Counted from the stretch's first letter, positions 1-12,462 are shown. The stretch is 64,000 nt of DNA from Diadophis punctatus similis (GCA_023053685.1 JALIGW010000058.1:501001-565000), one strand, 5' to 3'. The notes: a model not told the origin generated them from the letters alone. A program made the numbers and translations.

Positions 1-600
1 CTAAAATGGTCACCTAACATCAAAAACGTCATCAAAAAAGCACAACGAAGACAGACACAGACTTCAGAGGATAATCAGAACTGCAGAAAAAACAATTACT
101 GCCAACCTGCCTTCCATTGACTCGTGTATACTGCACGAGTCAAAAAGAGGGCCGTGAAAATATTTACTGACCCTTCGCATCCTGGACATAAATTGTTTCA
201 ACTCCTACCCTCAAAACGTCGCTATAGAGCACTGCACACCAAGACAACTAGACACAAGAAGAGTTTTTTCCCGAACGCCATCACTCTGCTAAACAAATAA
301 TTCCCTCACCACTGTCAAACTATTCACTAAGGCTGCATTACTATTACTATTAGTCTTCTCATCGTTCCTATCACCCATCTCCTCCCACTTATGACTGTAT
401 GACTGTAACTTGTTGCTTGTATCCTTACAATTTATATTAATATTGTTTCCTGATTGCTTATTTGTACCCTATGACAATCATTAAGTGTTGTACCTCATGA
501 TTCTTGACAAATGTATCTTGTCCTTTTACGTATACAGAGAGCATATACACCAAAGACAAATTCCTTGTGTGTCCAATCACACTTGGCCAATAAAATTCTA
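1..600 (+). repeat. LINE 3' end (decayed reverse-transcriptase C-terminus and 3' UTR)
   Basis: Positions ~90-300 translate, with decay, to a LINE C-terminal motif (DPSHPGHKLFQLLPSKRRYR), then a 3' UTR ending GGCCAATAAAATTCTATTC. The tail passes directly into the ATTCT microsatellite. Snake CR1-type LINEs are known to seed this microsatellite. Confidence 0.6.
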
Positions 601-709
601 TTCTATTCTATTCTATTCTATTCTATTCTATTCTATTCTATTCTATTCTATTCTATTCTATTCTATTTTCTATTCTATTCTATTCTATTCTATTCTATTC
701 TATTCTATA
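595..709. repeat. (ATTCT)n microsatellite, i.e. (AATAG)n
   Basis: About 22 pentamer units with one short interruption near 665. It directly continues the LINE tail. The open frames across it are artefacts. Confidence 0.95.
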
Positions 710-1306
710 ATAATAATAACAACAGAGTTGGAAGGGACCTTGGAGGTCTTCTAGTCCAACCCCCTGCCTAGGCAGGAAACCCTACACTACTTCAGACAAA
801 TGGTTATCCAACATCTTCTTAAAAACGTCCAGTGTTGGAGCATTCACAACTTCTGGAGGCAAGCTGTTCAACTGATTAATTGTTCTGTCAGGAAATTTCT
901 CCTTAGTTCTAAGTTGCTTCTCTCCTTGTTTAGTTTCCACCCATTGCTTCTTGTTCTACCCCCCAGGTGCCTTGGAGAATAGTTTGACTCCCTCTTCTTT
1001 GTGGCAACCCCTGAGATATTGGAAGACTGCTATCATGTCTCCCCTGATCCTTCTTTTCATTAAACTAGATATACCCAGTTCCTGCAACCGTTCTTCGTAT
1101 GTTTTAGCCTCCAGTCCCCTAATCGTCTTTGTTGCTCTTCTCTGCACTCTTTCTAGACTCTCAACATCCTTTTTACATCGTGGTGACCAAAACTGAATGC
1201 AGTATTCCAAGTGTGGCCTTACCAAGGCATTATAAAGTGGTATTAACACTTCGCGTGATCTTGATTCTATCCCTCTGTTAATGCAGCCTAGAACTGTGTT
1301 GGCTTT

Positions 1307-1386
<80 letters not shown>

Positions 1387-1778
1387 TTTTATTTAATTTT
1401 ATTTAATTTTATTTATTTATTTATTTAAATAGATTTGTATGCCGCCCAACTCCCGGGGGACTTTTAGCAGCTGCTGCACACTGCTGGCTCATATTTAAAT
1501 GGTTGCCCACTAGGACTCCAAGATCCCTTTCACAGTTACTACTGTTGAGCAAGGTACCACATATACTGTACCTGTGCATTTTGTTTTTCTTGCCTAAATG
1601 TAGAACCTTACTTTTTTCACCATTGAATTTCATTTTGTTTGATAGCGCCCAATGTTCAAGTCTGTCAAGATCCTTCTGTATCTTGAGCCTATCTTCTGGA
1701 GAGTTGGCTATTCCTGCCAGTTTGGTGTCATCTGCAAATTTGATGAGTTCCCCATCTATCCCCTCGTCCAAGTCATTC
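710..1778 (-). repeat. CR1 LINE, minus, reverse-transcriptase to 3' end
   Basis: Read on the minus strand it runs from the reverse-transcriptase active site region (FADDTKLAG, codons near 1740) through [24 protein letters not shown] to the 3' end GACCTCCAAGGTCCCTTCC. An (ATTT)n block and a CCGCCC-containing repeat fragment interrupt it at ~1306-1470. Confidence 0.85.
1306..1430. repeat. (ATTT)n microsatellite inside CR1
   Basis: About 30 tetramer units, degenerating to ATTTA/ATTTT pentamers. Next to it lies ATTTGTATGCCGCCCA, the tail of a repeat seen again at 63720-63810 in the opposite orientation. Confidence 0.95.
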
Positions 1779-1872
1779 TATGCTATGCTATGCTATGCTA
1801 TGCTATGCTATGCTATGCTATGCTATGCTATGCTATGCTATGCTATGCTATGCTATGCTATGCTATGCTATT
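1776..1872. repeat. (ATGCT)n microsatellite
   Basis: About 19 pentamers of CTATG, abutting the end of the CR1 copy. Confidence 0.95.
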
Positions 1873-2290
1873 ATTACAATGTGTCTTATTGTAGTCAGGT
1901 TGAAAGTAAGCATTTACGTCACGGGCAGCCAAGAAAACGAACAAGTGGATCGCTGAATAAACCAACAAGCAGTTCTCGCTAGAGGTATAAAAGCTCCAGT
2001 AATCCTACTTCAAACACCTGAAGCGAAGACTTGGCTCTCTGGACGAGGCCTGGAGGCTGGAAAGGTGGGAGGGAAGAGAAGAAGAGGATGACCAGCAGCG
2101 GAGGGGGAAGGGGATCAGTTACAGGCAATGGGGGCACCCTTGGGGGAGCAGAAGGAGCAGGTTGGGAGAGATCATCAGGGAAAACGTCAATCTTTATGCT
2201 TGCTAGGAGTCAAAAGTCAATCATTCAAATACCAATCAACTGATTGACTGATTGTTCCCTTTATATGGCCTGCAATAGTCTGCAGAGGGG
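1873..2290. other. Unassigned; TATA-like box at 1984
   Basis: AGGTATAAAAGCTCC occurs near 1982-1996, followed by CACCTGAAGCGAAG. It could be a fragment of an LTR promoter, but no LTR ends are evident. The rest is G-rich with no recognised gene. Confidence 0.3.
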
Positions 2291-2295
2291 TGGGG

Positions 2296-2640
2296 GCAGG
2301 ATACCTGAGGTTAAAGGCGTTGGGCTGCTCAGCTGGAAAGCTGACAGATCAGGTTCAAGACCCGAGCGACACAGGATAGGGTGAGTGCCCGTTACTTGCC
2401 ACAGCTCCTGCCCACCTAGCAGTTCGAAAACACACAAATGCGAGTAGATAAATAGGCACTCCTTTGGTGGGAAGGTAACAGCGTTCCATGCACCTTTGGC
2501 ATGTACCATGCTGGCCACATGACCAGGGAAAATGCCTTTAGACCACGCCGGCTTCCTTGGCCAAGAAACGGAGATGAGCAACCCCATCAGAGTCGGAGAC
2601 AACCGGACAGGGAAACCTTTACCTTTACCTGGTCTGTAAG
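2296..2640 (+). repeat. Sauria-type SINE
   Basis: tRNA-like head (GTTAAAGGCGTTGGGCTG, B box GGTTCAAGACC), body with CAGTTCGAAAACACACAAAT and GATAAATAGGCACTCC, and a tail ACCTTTACCTTTACCT. These are the hallmarks of the squamate Sauria SINE. Confidence 0.85.
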
Positions 2641-3939
2641 AGTTTTCCTCCCTTCCCAGAATGTGCTTCATTTTGAGATCAACATTTCTGGCCACTTTAA
2701 AACAATGCAATTTTAAGGCTTCCGGGAAAGGTGCAACTGTGCCACAAACAGATCACATCACCCATGTGCCCAGGCTCGGTTTCCTCTCCCGTCATGAATC
2801 TGTCCTCTACAAACAGCCACACATGCGACCCAGAAGCACCCAGGAAGGAAGGGAGGAGCATTCACACACAGAGACCCAACCAGGGGAAGCAGCTGAACCT
2901 GCCATTTAGGCCCTTGTGGGGGGCAAACAGTGCCTGGCCACCTCTCTGCATCTGGGATGCCGGAGACCCCAGCAGCCATCCTACGGTATCCCCCCATGAA
3001 GAAGCAGGGGCCCCAGAGAAAGCACCCCTCTCCAGGGAATGGCTGCCTGAGGGGCTCCCCTCTGCCCACCCAGGGGAGCGTTTGACTCTTGAGGTCACAG
3101 AGGGACCCCAGAGCAATGCCTTCAGCCTGAACAGCTAGCTTGGCATCAGTAACGCCCAGGAGGAGGAAACGGGCAGGGCATGCGCATGGCAAGGCCTCTG
3201 ATCAGGGTCCACGTTGGTCAAGGGCACCTCCACCAGCAGCCTCAAAAACGGTTTGCCCTGAAGGGGAGGAAGTCCACAAGGTGGGCACCATTGGCTCTGA
3301 GTAAAGAGGCTGGCATGAGCAGCTGCCATCAGCAGGTCTGCCTAAGACACGTAGATTTGGAGTGGCTAATATGGCACTTTTTGAAGGTTGTGGGCGTGCT
3401 CACAAAATGGCTCCAGCGGGAGAACTCGCCCATTCACAGACCCAGGCAGGAAAGACACCTCCCTTTGAGGGTCATGGATGGCCAGATGCAGGAGCTCAGA
3501 CCCGGCCAGGCGCATCCCGTGCCAGAGACTTTCAACCGCTGCCCAAGCAGCTGAGGAGCAAGGCAGGCAGGGGCCCCAATCGGCTGCCCATCCTTGCTGT
3601 TCGGTTGGTCCCTCCAGCTGCCCCACATCCCAGCCTGCTGGAAAATGCAGAATTGTGTTCTGGAAATCCTCAGAAAGCTGCCAGGAGGCGGACTGGGGAC
3701 CCAGGACACCTGAACAGCCCTGCAGAGAAGAAAAGGAGACCACCCAGAAAAAGTGGGTGTGCGCGGGTACACACGCACACACACACCACTGTCAAAGATG
3801 CACCATCTCAGCCTAAGGACAGTCCCCCTCCCATGAAAGGAGCCCTTGACACGTGTCTTGCCAGCAACTACCAGAGGCAGTCCCCCCTCCGCATGCCCCC
3901 CCGGGCCTTCCAGGGCTCCCCAGAGCTTCCCCCGTTTTC
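2641..3939. other. No gene recognised
   Basis: Moderately GC-rich sequence with several open frames on both strands, none resembling a known protein. A short (CA)n lies at 3770-3787. Confidence 0.4.
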
Positions 3940-4620
3940 CCCAGGCCAGAAGCGCCAGGCGACATCGCGGCGGACAGCGGCTAAAGCCCCTAAACTCCCG
4001 GCCGCGGCTCAGAGCTACCAGATCGCCCGCCAGTCCCACTCCGGTCAGCCCGCCGCTTCCGCCAGCCGCGGGGGCTCCGCCAGCCCGTGGAGGAGCCCAG
4101 GCACCGCCTCGGCCGCAGGACCGGCCTGGCGGGGGAAGGAGGGCCGGGGGAGCCGCTCACGGGCCGGGCGTCCCCCGCGAAGGGAGCCAGCCAGACGACG
4201 CGCCGAGGAGGGCCGGCCCGTATGCCCCCCCCGCGCTGTCCCGAGCAGGCGGCCGGAGAGAACCCTCGCCCCGGCCGGACCCGCCGGAACGCAGCTAGGC
4301 GGGCGGGGGGCGCGGAACCCGGCAGGCCGCGCCCCCCCCCGGCCCTGGGTCGGTTTCCCTGGCAACTCAGCCGGCGCCCAGCAAGGCTTATGTAAGCCGC
4401 CTCCCCTTAAGCCCCTCCGCCGCTGCAGCGCCTGGGCCGGGCCGGGAGCAGGCGGCTTTGCACCGGCCGGCTGGGCTTGAGCGGCGGCCCAGCTCCCTCT
4501 CCTCCGCCGGGAGCCGCCGCGGCGAGCAGAGCGAGACTTGCTGCCTCTTCTGTCCCCGGTTGCTTCGGCTCCTTCCTTCCCCCCACCACGCTGGAGAAAC
4601 AGGTTGGCTGGCAGCGGTGC
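3940..4620. promoter_or_regulatory. CpG island of unknown gene
   Basis: CpG-dense block with GC boxes, an X-box-like GTTTCCCTGGCAAC at 4353-4366 and the palindromic TTATGTAA near 4388. Long open frames cross it on both strands, but that is expected from GC-rich sequence and none resembles a protein I know. It lies downstream of exon 1b on the SLC12A5 strand, so it may be an intragenic island. No exon is assigned. Confidence 0.45.
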
Positions 4621-4731
4621 CCGCCCCGCCCTAGAGACGCCCCCAAAGAGCCCCCCAGCCCCCTCCCTCCCTCGATTGCAGAAGTGGGAGCCACTTACTT
4701 ACAAGAGATGGGGGGCAGGGAAGGCAGAGAG

Positions 4732-4965
4732 TACAGGGAGTCCTCAACCTACAACCACTCCTTTAGTGACCATTCGAAGTTACAGTGGCCCTGAACGAAG
4801 CCCGCTCCTCACACTTGGCCATGGGCCTGTGCTTGTGGCAGCTTCCGTGTCCAGTTGGCTTCCCAGTCAGCAAAATCAATGGGGGAAACCAGATTCTCTT
4901 AATGACCGAGTGATTTGCTTAACAACTGCAAAACAATCGTGTTTGCAGATCAAGGACTACCTGTG
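4732..4965. repeat. Tc1/mariner-like MITE, copy 1
   Basis: Starts TACAGGGAGTCCTCAACC and ends CAAGGACTACCTGTG. The family has inverted ends of the form TACAGGTAGTCCTCGACTTA, suggesting a TA target. The interior has ACTTAACAACTG-like words. Internally shortened copy. Confidence 0.7.
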
Positions 4966-5575
4966 TGCTGGTTCTCTCTCTCTCCTAATTCTCTCTTTCT
5001 CATTCTCTTTCGCTCCCTCCCTCTCTCTTTCTCTTCTAATCTAATTCTCTCTCTCTCTCTAATTCTCTCTTTCTCATTCTCTTTCTCCTAATTCTCTCTC
5101 ACTCTCTCTCTTCCTCTTTGTCTCCTAATTCTTTCTCTCTCTTAATTCTCTTCCTCTCTCTCTCTTCCTCTCCTAATTCTCTTCCTCTCTCTTCCTCTCT
5201 CTCTCCTAATTGTCTCTCAAATTCTCTTTCTCATTCTCTTTCTCTCTAATTCTTTCTCTCCTAATTCTCTTTCTCATTCTTTTCCTCCTAATTCTCTCTC
5301 ACTCTCTCTTCCTCTTTCTTTCCTAATTCTCTTTCTCTCTCTTCCTCTCTCCCCCTCCTAATTCTCTTCCTCTCTCTCTTCTTCTTCCTCTTCTCATTCT
5401 CTCTCTCCTAATTCTCTGCCTCTGCCTCTTCCTCTTTCTCTCTTCCTCTCCTAATTCTCTTTCTCATTCTCTTCCTCTCCTAATTCTCTTCCTCTTCCTC
5501 TCTTCCTCTCTTAATTCTCTTTCTCATTCTCTCTCTCTCTCTCTCCTAATTCTCTCGCTCTCTTTCTCTCTCCTG
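4966..5575. repeat. Long pyrimidine-rich CT tract
   Basis: About 600 bp of CT-rich sequence in degenerate units such as TCTCTCTCCTAATTCTCTTT and CTCATTCTCTTTC. Almost no G on the plus strand. Confidence 0.9.
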
Positions 5576-5769
5576 AATATTTCATGCTCCATGGCTTTAA
5601 AGAAACCTGGCGGTGATGCAGAGAAAATGAGGCTGGCCCCCAGTCCAGCAGGGATCCAAATCTGCTCCATTGCCTGGCTGCCCCGTGCTTAGGTAGGGAA
5701 CATTTCGGCGTAACCTACTTTATGGTATTGTATTTGGATTATTATAATTTATAGTTTTAGCCTCTAATA

Positions 5770-5921
5770 TTGTAAGCCAGTGTTTCCCAACCTTGGCAAC
5801 TTGAAGATGTCGGGACTTCAACTCCCAGAATTCCCCAGCCAGCATTTGCTGGCTGGGGAATTCTGGGAGTTGAAGTCCAGACATCTTCAAGTTGCCAAGG
5901 TTGGGAAACACTGTTGTAAGC
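5770..5921. mobile_element. Hairpin MITE of hAT type with 8-bp duplication
   Basis: The element 5778-5913 (136 bp) is almost wholly palindromic: arms of about 65 bp begin CAGTGTTTCCCAACCTTGG and end with the complement. Flanks are TTGTAAGC on both sides. By eye one mismatch lies in the arms. Confidence 0.92.
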
Positions 5922-6019
5922 CACCCAGAGTTACTGTGTAGCAAGATGGGCAGCTAATAAAACCAATAAATACAAATTACAAATAAAATAATAATAATAA
6001 TAGTAATAATGTGTGAGTG

Positions 6020-6212
6020 TCCCCTAGCAAGACTCAATGGAACAGAAGTTGCCTTTGGAGGTTGTGGGAGCTTCATCACTTGACTTTCAAGAAGGGATTG
6101 GACTGCCACTTGTCAGAAATGGCGTAGGGTCTCCTGCTTGAGTGGGGGGGGGGTTGGACTAGATGACCTACTAGGTCCCTTCCAACTCTATTAATCTGTT
6201 AATCTGACTCCT
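6020..6212 (+). repeat. CR1 3' end
   Basis: GGAACAGAAGTTGCC through GGTTGGACTAGATGACCTAC to CTGTTAATCTG, the conserved CR1 3' segment. Confidence 0.8.
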
Positions 6213-6794
6213 CTGCCAAGCGGAGGTCCAGGGGTCCCGTCTCTCCTGTGTTCCCCCAGGCCCAGCTGCTGCCTCCCCCTCTGAAGCCAACCAAAGCCCC
6301 ATCAGGCCCAGCCAGGGAGAGGGGCCCGATCCAAGGGTCGGCTTCAAAAGACAGAAGAGGAATCTCTGCTGCATCTGTGATGGGGTGAGAGGGGGCTGCA
6401 AGGGTCTCTAAGGGGACCTCCTGAGTTCAAGCTTTGACCTGAACTGAGCAGGGGCAGCAGGGGTCTTAAATTCCTCTCTGCTGCCTTCCTCTCCTGTGTA
6501 GAAATTGGGGGGGGGGACGACACAGCAAAGCTTTCTCAGCCGAGCAAGACAAGATGCCCCACACCAAGGGGCGCTGGGGGCTTCCCTGCTGTGAGGAGAC
6601 CCCGAAGGAGCGCTCTCCCTGCCACTGCAGGAGTTGGGGGGGGAGTAGGCCCCCAAACTCTGCAACTGCCGGGATCTGCCCCAGTTAAATTTCCAGCCTG
6701 AAGAGACTCCGTGCCACACATACACCGGAGTGGGCCCTGGCACAGCTGTGAGGCTCAAAGGGCGCGATGAGGGTCCCTGGCCGTGTTGGAGGGC
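6213..6794. other. No gene recognised
   Basis: C-rich unique sequence with poly-G runs. Nothing supportable. Confidence 0.4.
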
Positions 6795-6898
6795 TGTAAA
6801 CTCAGAATTTGTCCAGAATGGTGTAGGGTTTCCTGCTCAAGCAGGGGTTTGGACTAGAAGACCTCCAAGGTCCCTTCCAACTCTGTTATTCTGTGATT
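6795..6898 (+). repeat. CR1 3' end
   Basis: AATGGTGTAGGGTTTCCTGC through GACCTCCAAGGTCCCTTCC to TTATTCTGTG, with the terminal CR1-like ATTCTGTG. Confidence 0.8.
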
Positions 6899-9024
6899 CA
6901 GAACATGTCCAGGACGTGGCACAGGTGGCAACTTAGCCCTGGGGTGGGCCGGCATGGAGGCCTCTGCGCTCCCCCCTTGCCTCACCGTCGGTCACCAAGA
7001 CGGCAACTGCCCGTGACTGGGGCAGCTTTAAAGGGACGGCCTCTGGGTGCCACAGCACCAACAGAGCGGATCTGCTTCTGGTCACCCTCAGCCTGCAGCT
7101 GCTCTGGCCACAAGGGCTGCCCAGTTGGCCCCAGGCGAAGTGGACCGGCCTTTGCCCCCCTTCACCCCCCAGGAGGGAGGCAGTTGTGCAAGAATAGGAT
7201 GCCCCTGGTGCCCCCACAAGGCGGAGTGAACTGGCACTCCATGGAAGTTTGGGGCAGGGTTCTCCAGCTATGTCAATTCCCAGAGATTTCCTTTCCCAGA
7301 ATCCCCCGGGGCTCCTGGTGGGAAAAACGTCCCAGTGTCTCCCGCTCACACAGGCAGAGAAAGTGGGTGCTGAAAAAGGGGCTGATGAAGCCAAAGGGCC
7401 CTCAGTCGCCCTTCATTCCCGGCAGAAGTGGCTCCGCATGAGTTGGCTACTACAGCCCATAGAGTCCATAGAGCAGAGCCGCATGCCTGGTGTAGCCTGG
7501 CCTACCTTGAAGGGCTGACGCTGCCTTCCGGGATAAGAGAGGCCAGTCTTGCTCCTTCTCCTGGTGGGGCAGGCCTTCAGACACCCCCCCCCCACCCAGC
7601 CAGTCTCCCCCTTGCACTTTCCTTTCCCAAGCCCCCCTCCCCTCCCATGTAGAACCTGCCAGTTCTCCCTCCTTTCCCCTCCCCCTCTGCTGAAACCTGT
7701 CAAGATCTTTTCACATCTCTGTAAGTACACCCCCCACCCCCACCCCCACCCCCTTTGAGTCATCCCTTCCACTCCCTCCAGCAGGGCTGCTCTTGCGGCT
7801 CCCCCCCCCTTCTTCCCCTGGACCGGAGGAAGGCTGATCCCAGGGCCGGCTCTGCTCTGGCTGCAGAGGGGGCACAGCAGGCCCCCCCAGCATTTAGGCC
7901 TCTTATTGCAGTTGGGGGAGGGGGGTCGCAGACTTGCAAGGGCTGAGCATGAGAAAGTGCCCCACCCTAAGGCTGGCCCAGCAACGGGGAAGCAGGAAAC
8001 CCTTTCCCCACACCATGCCTGTCAGGCCTCCCTTGACCAGCCTTCTCCCTCTGGCCCTCCTCACTAGAGGCCCCATGGCATATTCTGCCCCCACCCAATT
8101 CCCATCAGATCCTTGGCCCGGGTGCCCAGGGCAGAGGTCCAGGGGCCAGAGGGGGCTCAGGGGCAGCAGCAGGTGCCTTGGCATGCTAGGAATGAATGGG
8201 GCCCTTAGGGCCCATCGCAATGGGCGTGGGGGACGGGCAGGCAGGTTGCAGCAGACTGAGATGGGGGGGCACGGAGCCAGCAGGCCGGGCATCTCTCAGC
8301 TGCAGCCTTGAGCGTCTCTTCATTTCAGGTTCTGGGAGAGTTCCCACCCCCCTCCCTCCCTCCCTCCCTCCCTCCCCAGGGATCACTCAACAAGAACCGG
8401 CCTTTTAATTTTCTGCGGTGGCTGGCAAGGCTGCCCATGGACTGCTGGCAGGAAAGAGCGGCCCCAGCGCGAAGAAGATCCGATCATCCCCACACCAGGG
8501 GGGAGGGCAGAGTCAATAGCTGGAGCAGCTGCCAGCCAGGTCCCTGGCTCCACAGGAGGACTGACACACACACACCCCGCCCAAAACACACCTGCTGCTC
8601 CCAGGCAGGAGTCTGCTCAGCTCCCTCTCCCTCTCAGAGCCCCCCTCCCAACCAGAGCCCCCCTCCCTTGCTGTTCTTGGAAGCTAGGAGGATCCAGATG
8701 TTCCTGCTCAGAGCACACACAGGTCAGGGTGGGCGGGTCCACAGCCCAGCCTCCTGCAGGGCCAGCTGAGATGACCAGCCTTTGACCCAGGCACAGGGCC
8801 CAGCCAGGAAGCAGCTGTAAGAGCCCACGGAGTGCTCTGTCCACTCTCCCTGTCCAGCTTCACGCCCCCTAAGTGCCAGGCCCTCGGCTCTTGCCTGCTC
8901 CCGGAGCACTGCTCTGGCTAGACAGCCCACCTAGGGCACCCCTCTGCCCCTCTGGCCCCCTGATTAAGGCTGAAACATATGGAGCCAGCAGTGGGCTGTA
9001 GCCGCCCCAAAGGCCAACCCAGGC
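6899..9024. other. No gene recognised; C-rich stretch
   Basis: Unique, C-rich sequence with C homopolymers and (CCCT)n at 8350-8380. It lies downstream of SLC12A5 exon 1b on the minus strand, where exon 2 might fall, but I found no match to the expected conserved exon-2 codons. Confidence 0.4.
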
Positions 9025-9550
9025 CTAGGCTGCATCAACAGAGGGAGAGAATCACGTGAAGTCTTAGTGCCGCTTTATAAGGCCTTGGTAAGGTCACACT
9101 TGGAATACTGCATCCAGTTTTGGTCACCAAAATATAAAAGAGATGCTGAGACTCTAGAAAGAGTGCAGAGATGATTTGGGGGCCGGAGGCTAAAACATAC
9201 GAAGAGCGGTTGCAGGAATTGGGTATGTTTAGATTAATGAAAAGAAGGATTAGGGGTGACATGATAGCAGCCTTCCAATATTTGAGAGGCTGCCACAGAA
9301 AAGAGGAGATCAACATATTCTCCAAAGCACCTGAGAAGGCAGGACAAGAAGCAACGGATGGAAACTAATCAAGGAGAGAAGCAACCTGGAACTAAGGAGG
9401 CATTTCCTGACAGTGAGAGCAATTAACCAGTGGAACAACTTGCCTCCAGAAGTTGTGGGAGCTCCATCACTGGAGGTTTTCAAGAAGAGATTTGCCCAGA
9501 ATGGTTTAGGGTCTCCTGCTTGGGGGGGGGGTTGGATTAGAGGGCCACAA
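9025..9550 (+). repeat. CR1 LINE 3' part
   Basis: Encodes remnants of ECCIQFWSPKYKRDAETLERVQ-like CR1 sequence, then the 3' segment GCCTCCAGAAGTTGTGGGAG and GGTTGGATTAGAGGGCC. 5' truncated. Confidence 0.82.
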
Positions 9551-11959
9551 GCATCCCTTATTCTGTCGGCCTCCTGCTCAGGCACCTGCAGTGTCAGCAG
9601 AGGAGCATACTGGCAAAAGATCTCCCCCCCCACCCCCGCCAGATCCCAGAACTGATCAGGCTTCCTGCTTGGTCTGAGATGGCTCCCCCATCTCACCCTG
9701 GAGCAGGTGCCTCGGATGGAGGGAACCAGGTATGGGGAAGTCAGGGAACTCAAAAGGGGAAGGACTCCCTTGATGGCGATCAAATGTGGCCCCTGGAGGG
9801 AGTCGGGCCCAGAACCCGGCTGTCTCTATGCAGCTGCCCCCCCTGCCCCCCCAGAAAGAAAGGCTCCCTGGTCTTCAAAGGGGGAGTGCGGGAGGGCCCG
9901 GCAGAGGCCGGCAGACAGCAGCCGTCGGTAAGTCGGCTGAGAGGGCCCCTGCTTGGGGCTCTTGTGTGGGTCCTGCAGAACAGGGAGATTCGGGGCAGCC
10001 GAAGGGAGCCAGCACTGCAGAGTGAAGCTGCTGCTCCTCCTTCCATGCCAGGCTGCTGTCCTGCCGCTGGTGGGCATCTGCCTGGTGCTGGGAGGAGACA
10101 GCCAGCCTGCCGAGCCCCTTCAGGGCTTGCCCTGCACCACCTGCCAAGCAGAGCAGGGTTTGCAAAGACCCCCACTCTGAATGGCAGCAGGCTTTGTGGG
10201 TGGCTGAATTATACTTCCTAGCGGCTCTTTAGTCATCACTTCATTTCCCAATCAAATCTCTCATATTTTATATGTTCATTGCTTTTGATTATAAAAAAAA
10301 AAACAAGCAATGAAAATCACCAGCCTGGGTGTCACAGAAATTTCAGCGTCATGGGTGGAACTGCAGCTTCCCCCACCCCATTAAAGCCGTGCAGTGCTAA
10401 CAGCTCAGAGATCCCCAAACCCATAATTGCTCTCCCAGACTTCACCCACCTGTCCGTGCGCCCGTCTCCCCCAGACCCTCCCTGCTTTTTTAACGTGGTG
10501 ACTGTGCCAAGACAGGAAGACAGGGGAAACGGCTGTGGAAGCTCTTGCCCCCAACCTGGCCTTGTCTTGCCAGGGGCCGTCATGCCAAGGGGTCAGCTGT
10601 GATTTGGCCTCCAACACACCTGTGGCTCCCTCCTCTTCCACCTTTGGGGAGGGTGAGACCCCAGGCACAGAAGCCTCCACCTCCTTTTGGGATCCCCTGT
10701 CCGAGGAACCAAGAAATCCCCCCCCTCAATCACCTGGTCTCCAACTTGGAGGCACCTGACCTACATTCAGCCAGAGATTTCCACCACAGCTCAAAACGGT
10801 TCTCCAGTAATTGTATCCCATATTTTAGATCAATTACGTACGTCTCTAAAATAAACCTGATTATAGTACACTAAACTGCTTATTCCGTTTCTCTCCTTCG
10901 TGGTATTGCCACCCCAGACTGGGAACGTGGGTTCCCACAGGTGTCCTTGGCCCTCAGGGAGGCTCTGAGGAGCTTTGGGTAGGGGGGATCCTGTGGGGGG
11001 GACCCAGTCAGTCCTGCTGCTCAGCTGGACCAAACACCCCTCGTGGCAAAAGATGCTGGGCACACTTTTGGGATGGCAAAGCTTCTGCAGAAGAAGACCC
11101 CGCACCTCAGGTCCCCAGAATATGCTCCTCCTGGGGTGGGGGCTGCGACCCATGCCAAATGCATCTGCCCTTGGAGTTCCATCTCCTGGCCCTCATCACC
11201 AGCCTCCCATAGTGGCTGTGGGGCACTGGGCATCACGGTCTGGAGAAATGCCTGGCTCCTACCAGGGCACCCCCACCCTTTGCTCAGAGAACTGCCAGTT
11301 CCAGGACGTCCCTTGCCAAATGCCACCGAGGAGAGCCGGACCTCGGCTGCGGAGCCCTTGCACCAGGGCTGCCCAAATACCCTTCCACCACGTCTAGCCG
11401 GGCATAGCCGCTGGGCAGGAGCCAGGGTGCAGCAAGACCCCAGCTGGGCAGGCTAGCCCCATCTCAGCAGGACCTGGGGGGCTGGTTGAGTCTGAAAAGG
11501 AGAGGGGAGGGAGCGGGAGCCTCCAGCCAGCAAGGCAAGGAGACAGTTCTGCGCAACGCTCACTCCCCCCCCCACAAGGCTCCTGCAGCGCTTCCTCCCC
11601 AGATCCATGGCCAGCAGCCCCTTCACCTCTGCAAGGAGGGGGGGGTCTTCGAGGAAGGACAGCCACATCAACCCTCTTCCCAACTGCAAGGGGAAAGGAG
11701 GCAGTTGGAGGTGCCCCCTCCACTCAGATGGCATCTGCCTTGGCTCATGCCACCCCACACATTCCCTGCAGACACACAGGGCCCAGGATCCCCAGGCCCC
11801 CGGCCTTTTTCTCTGCTCATGTGGGCTGGCACCGGGCAGGGGGCAGTCATCCAAACTCCAGCATCCAGAGGGAGGTTGCACAATTGGCTGCCCTCCTCCC
11901 GTGGGTGCTATTGCCAGGGCAGCGGGGAGGAGGGGGGCTGCAGCAGGGGGCCGGGTTCA
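9551..11959. other. No gene recognised
   Basis: Unique GC-rich sequence. Overlapping open frames on both strands look like base-composition artefacts. I looked for KCC2 exon 2 on the minus strand without success. Confidence 0.4.
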
Positions 11960-12462
11960 AATGTTTTGCTTCTGGACAGCGCAGCTCAACTGGCGCGGCG
12001 CTGGGTCTGCAGCAAAGGATCCGTCCCTGAAGGCAGCGGCGGGCAGGGAGAGGGCAGCCCGACACCCTCAGCCTCTCGGCGAGGCAGCAGCGCAGGCTCA
12101 AAGGCCGCGGGAGAAGGAGCGCCGCATTATGGGCCGGAGAGATGGGGGTCCCTCCGTGGAGCAGAAGCGACCCCCGGCAGCTCGCCCAGCGCGGAAGTTG
12201 AGCGCCAGGGAGCGAAGGGCGCCCGGCGCATCCGCAGCGGGGGCGGCGGCTTCCAGAGGGCCACGGGGGCTTTGCGCGGAGCCGGAGTCCGCAGAGGCGC
12301 CTGCCCAGCCGCCCTGGCAGAGGGGCAAGGGGGCTCCGGGGTAGCCTAGGCGGGGGTCTCCGCCGCTCTCTCGCCAAAATGTCTCCCTCGCGAGTTGCCA
12401 TCATTTTCCGGCGGGCGGGAGGCGCGCAGCTCGGAAGATGCCAGCCTGGACGGCGGCCGCAT

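Noticed and set aside
3362..4480. 372-codon plus frame over the 4 kb CpG island
   Set aside because: Composition is Pro/Arg/Ala-rich as expected from GC-rich DNA, with no recognisable domain and competing frames on both strands.
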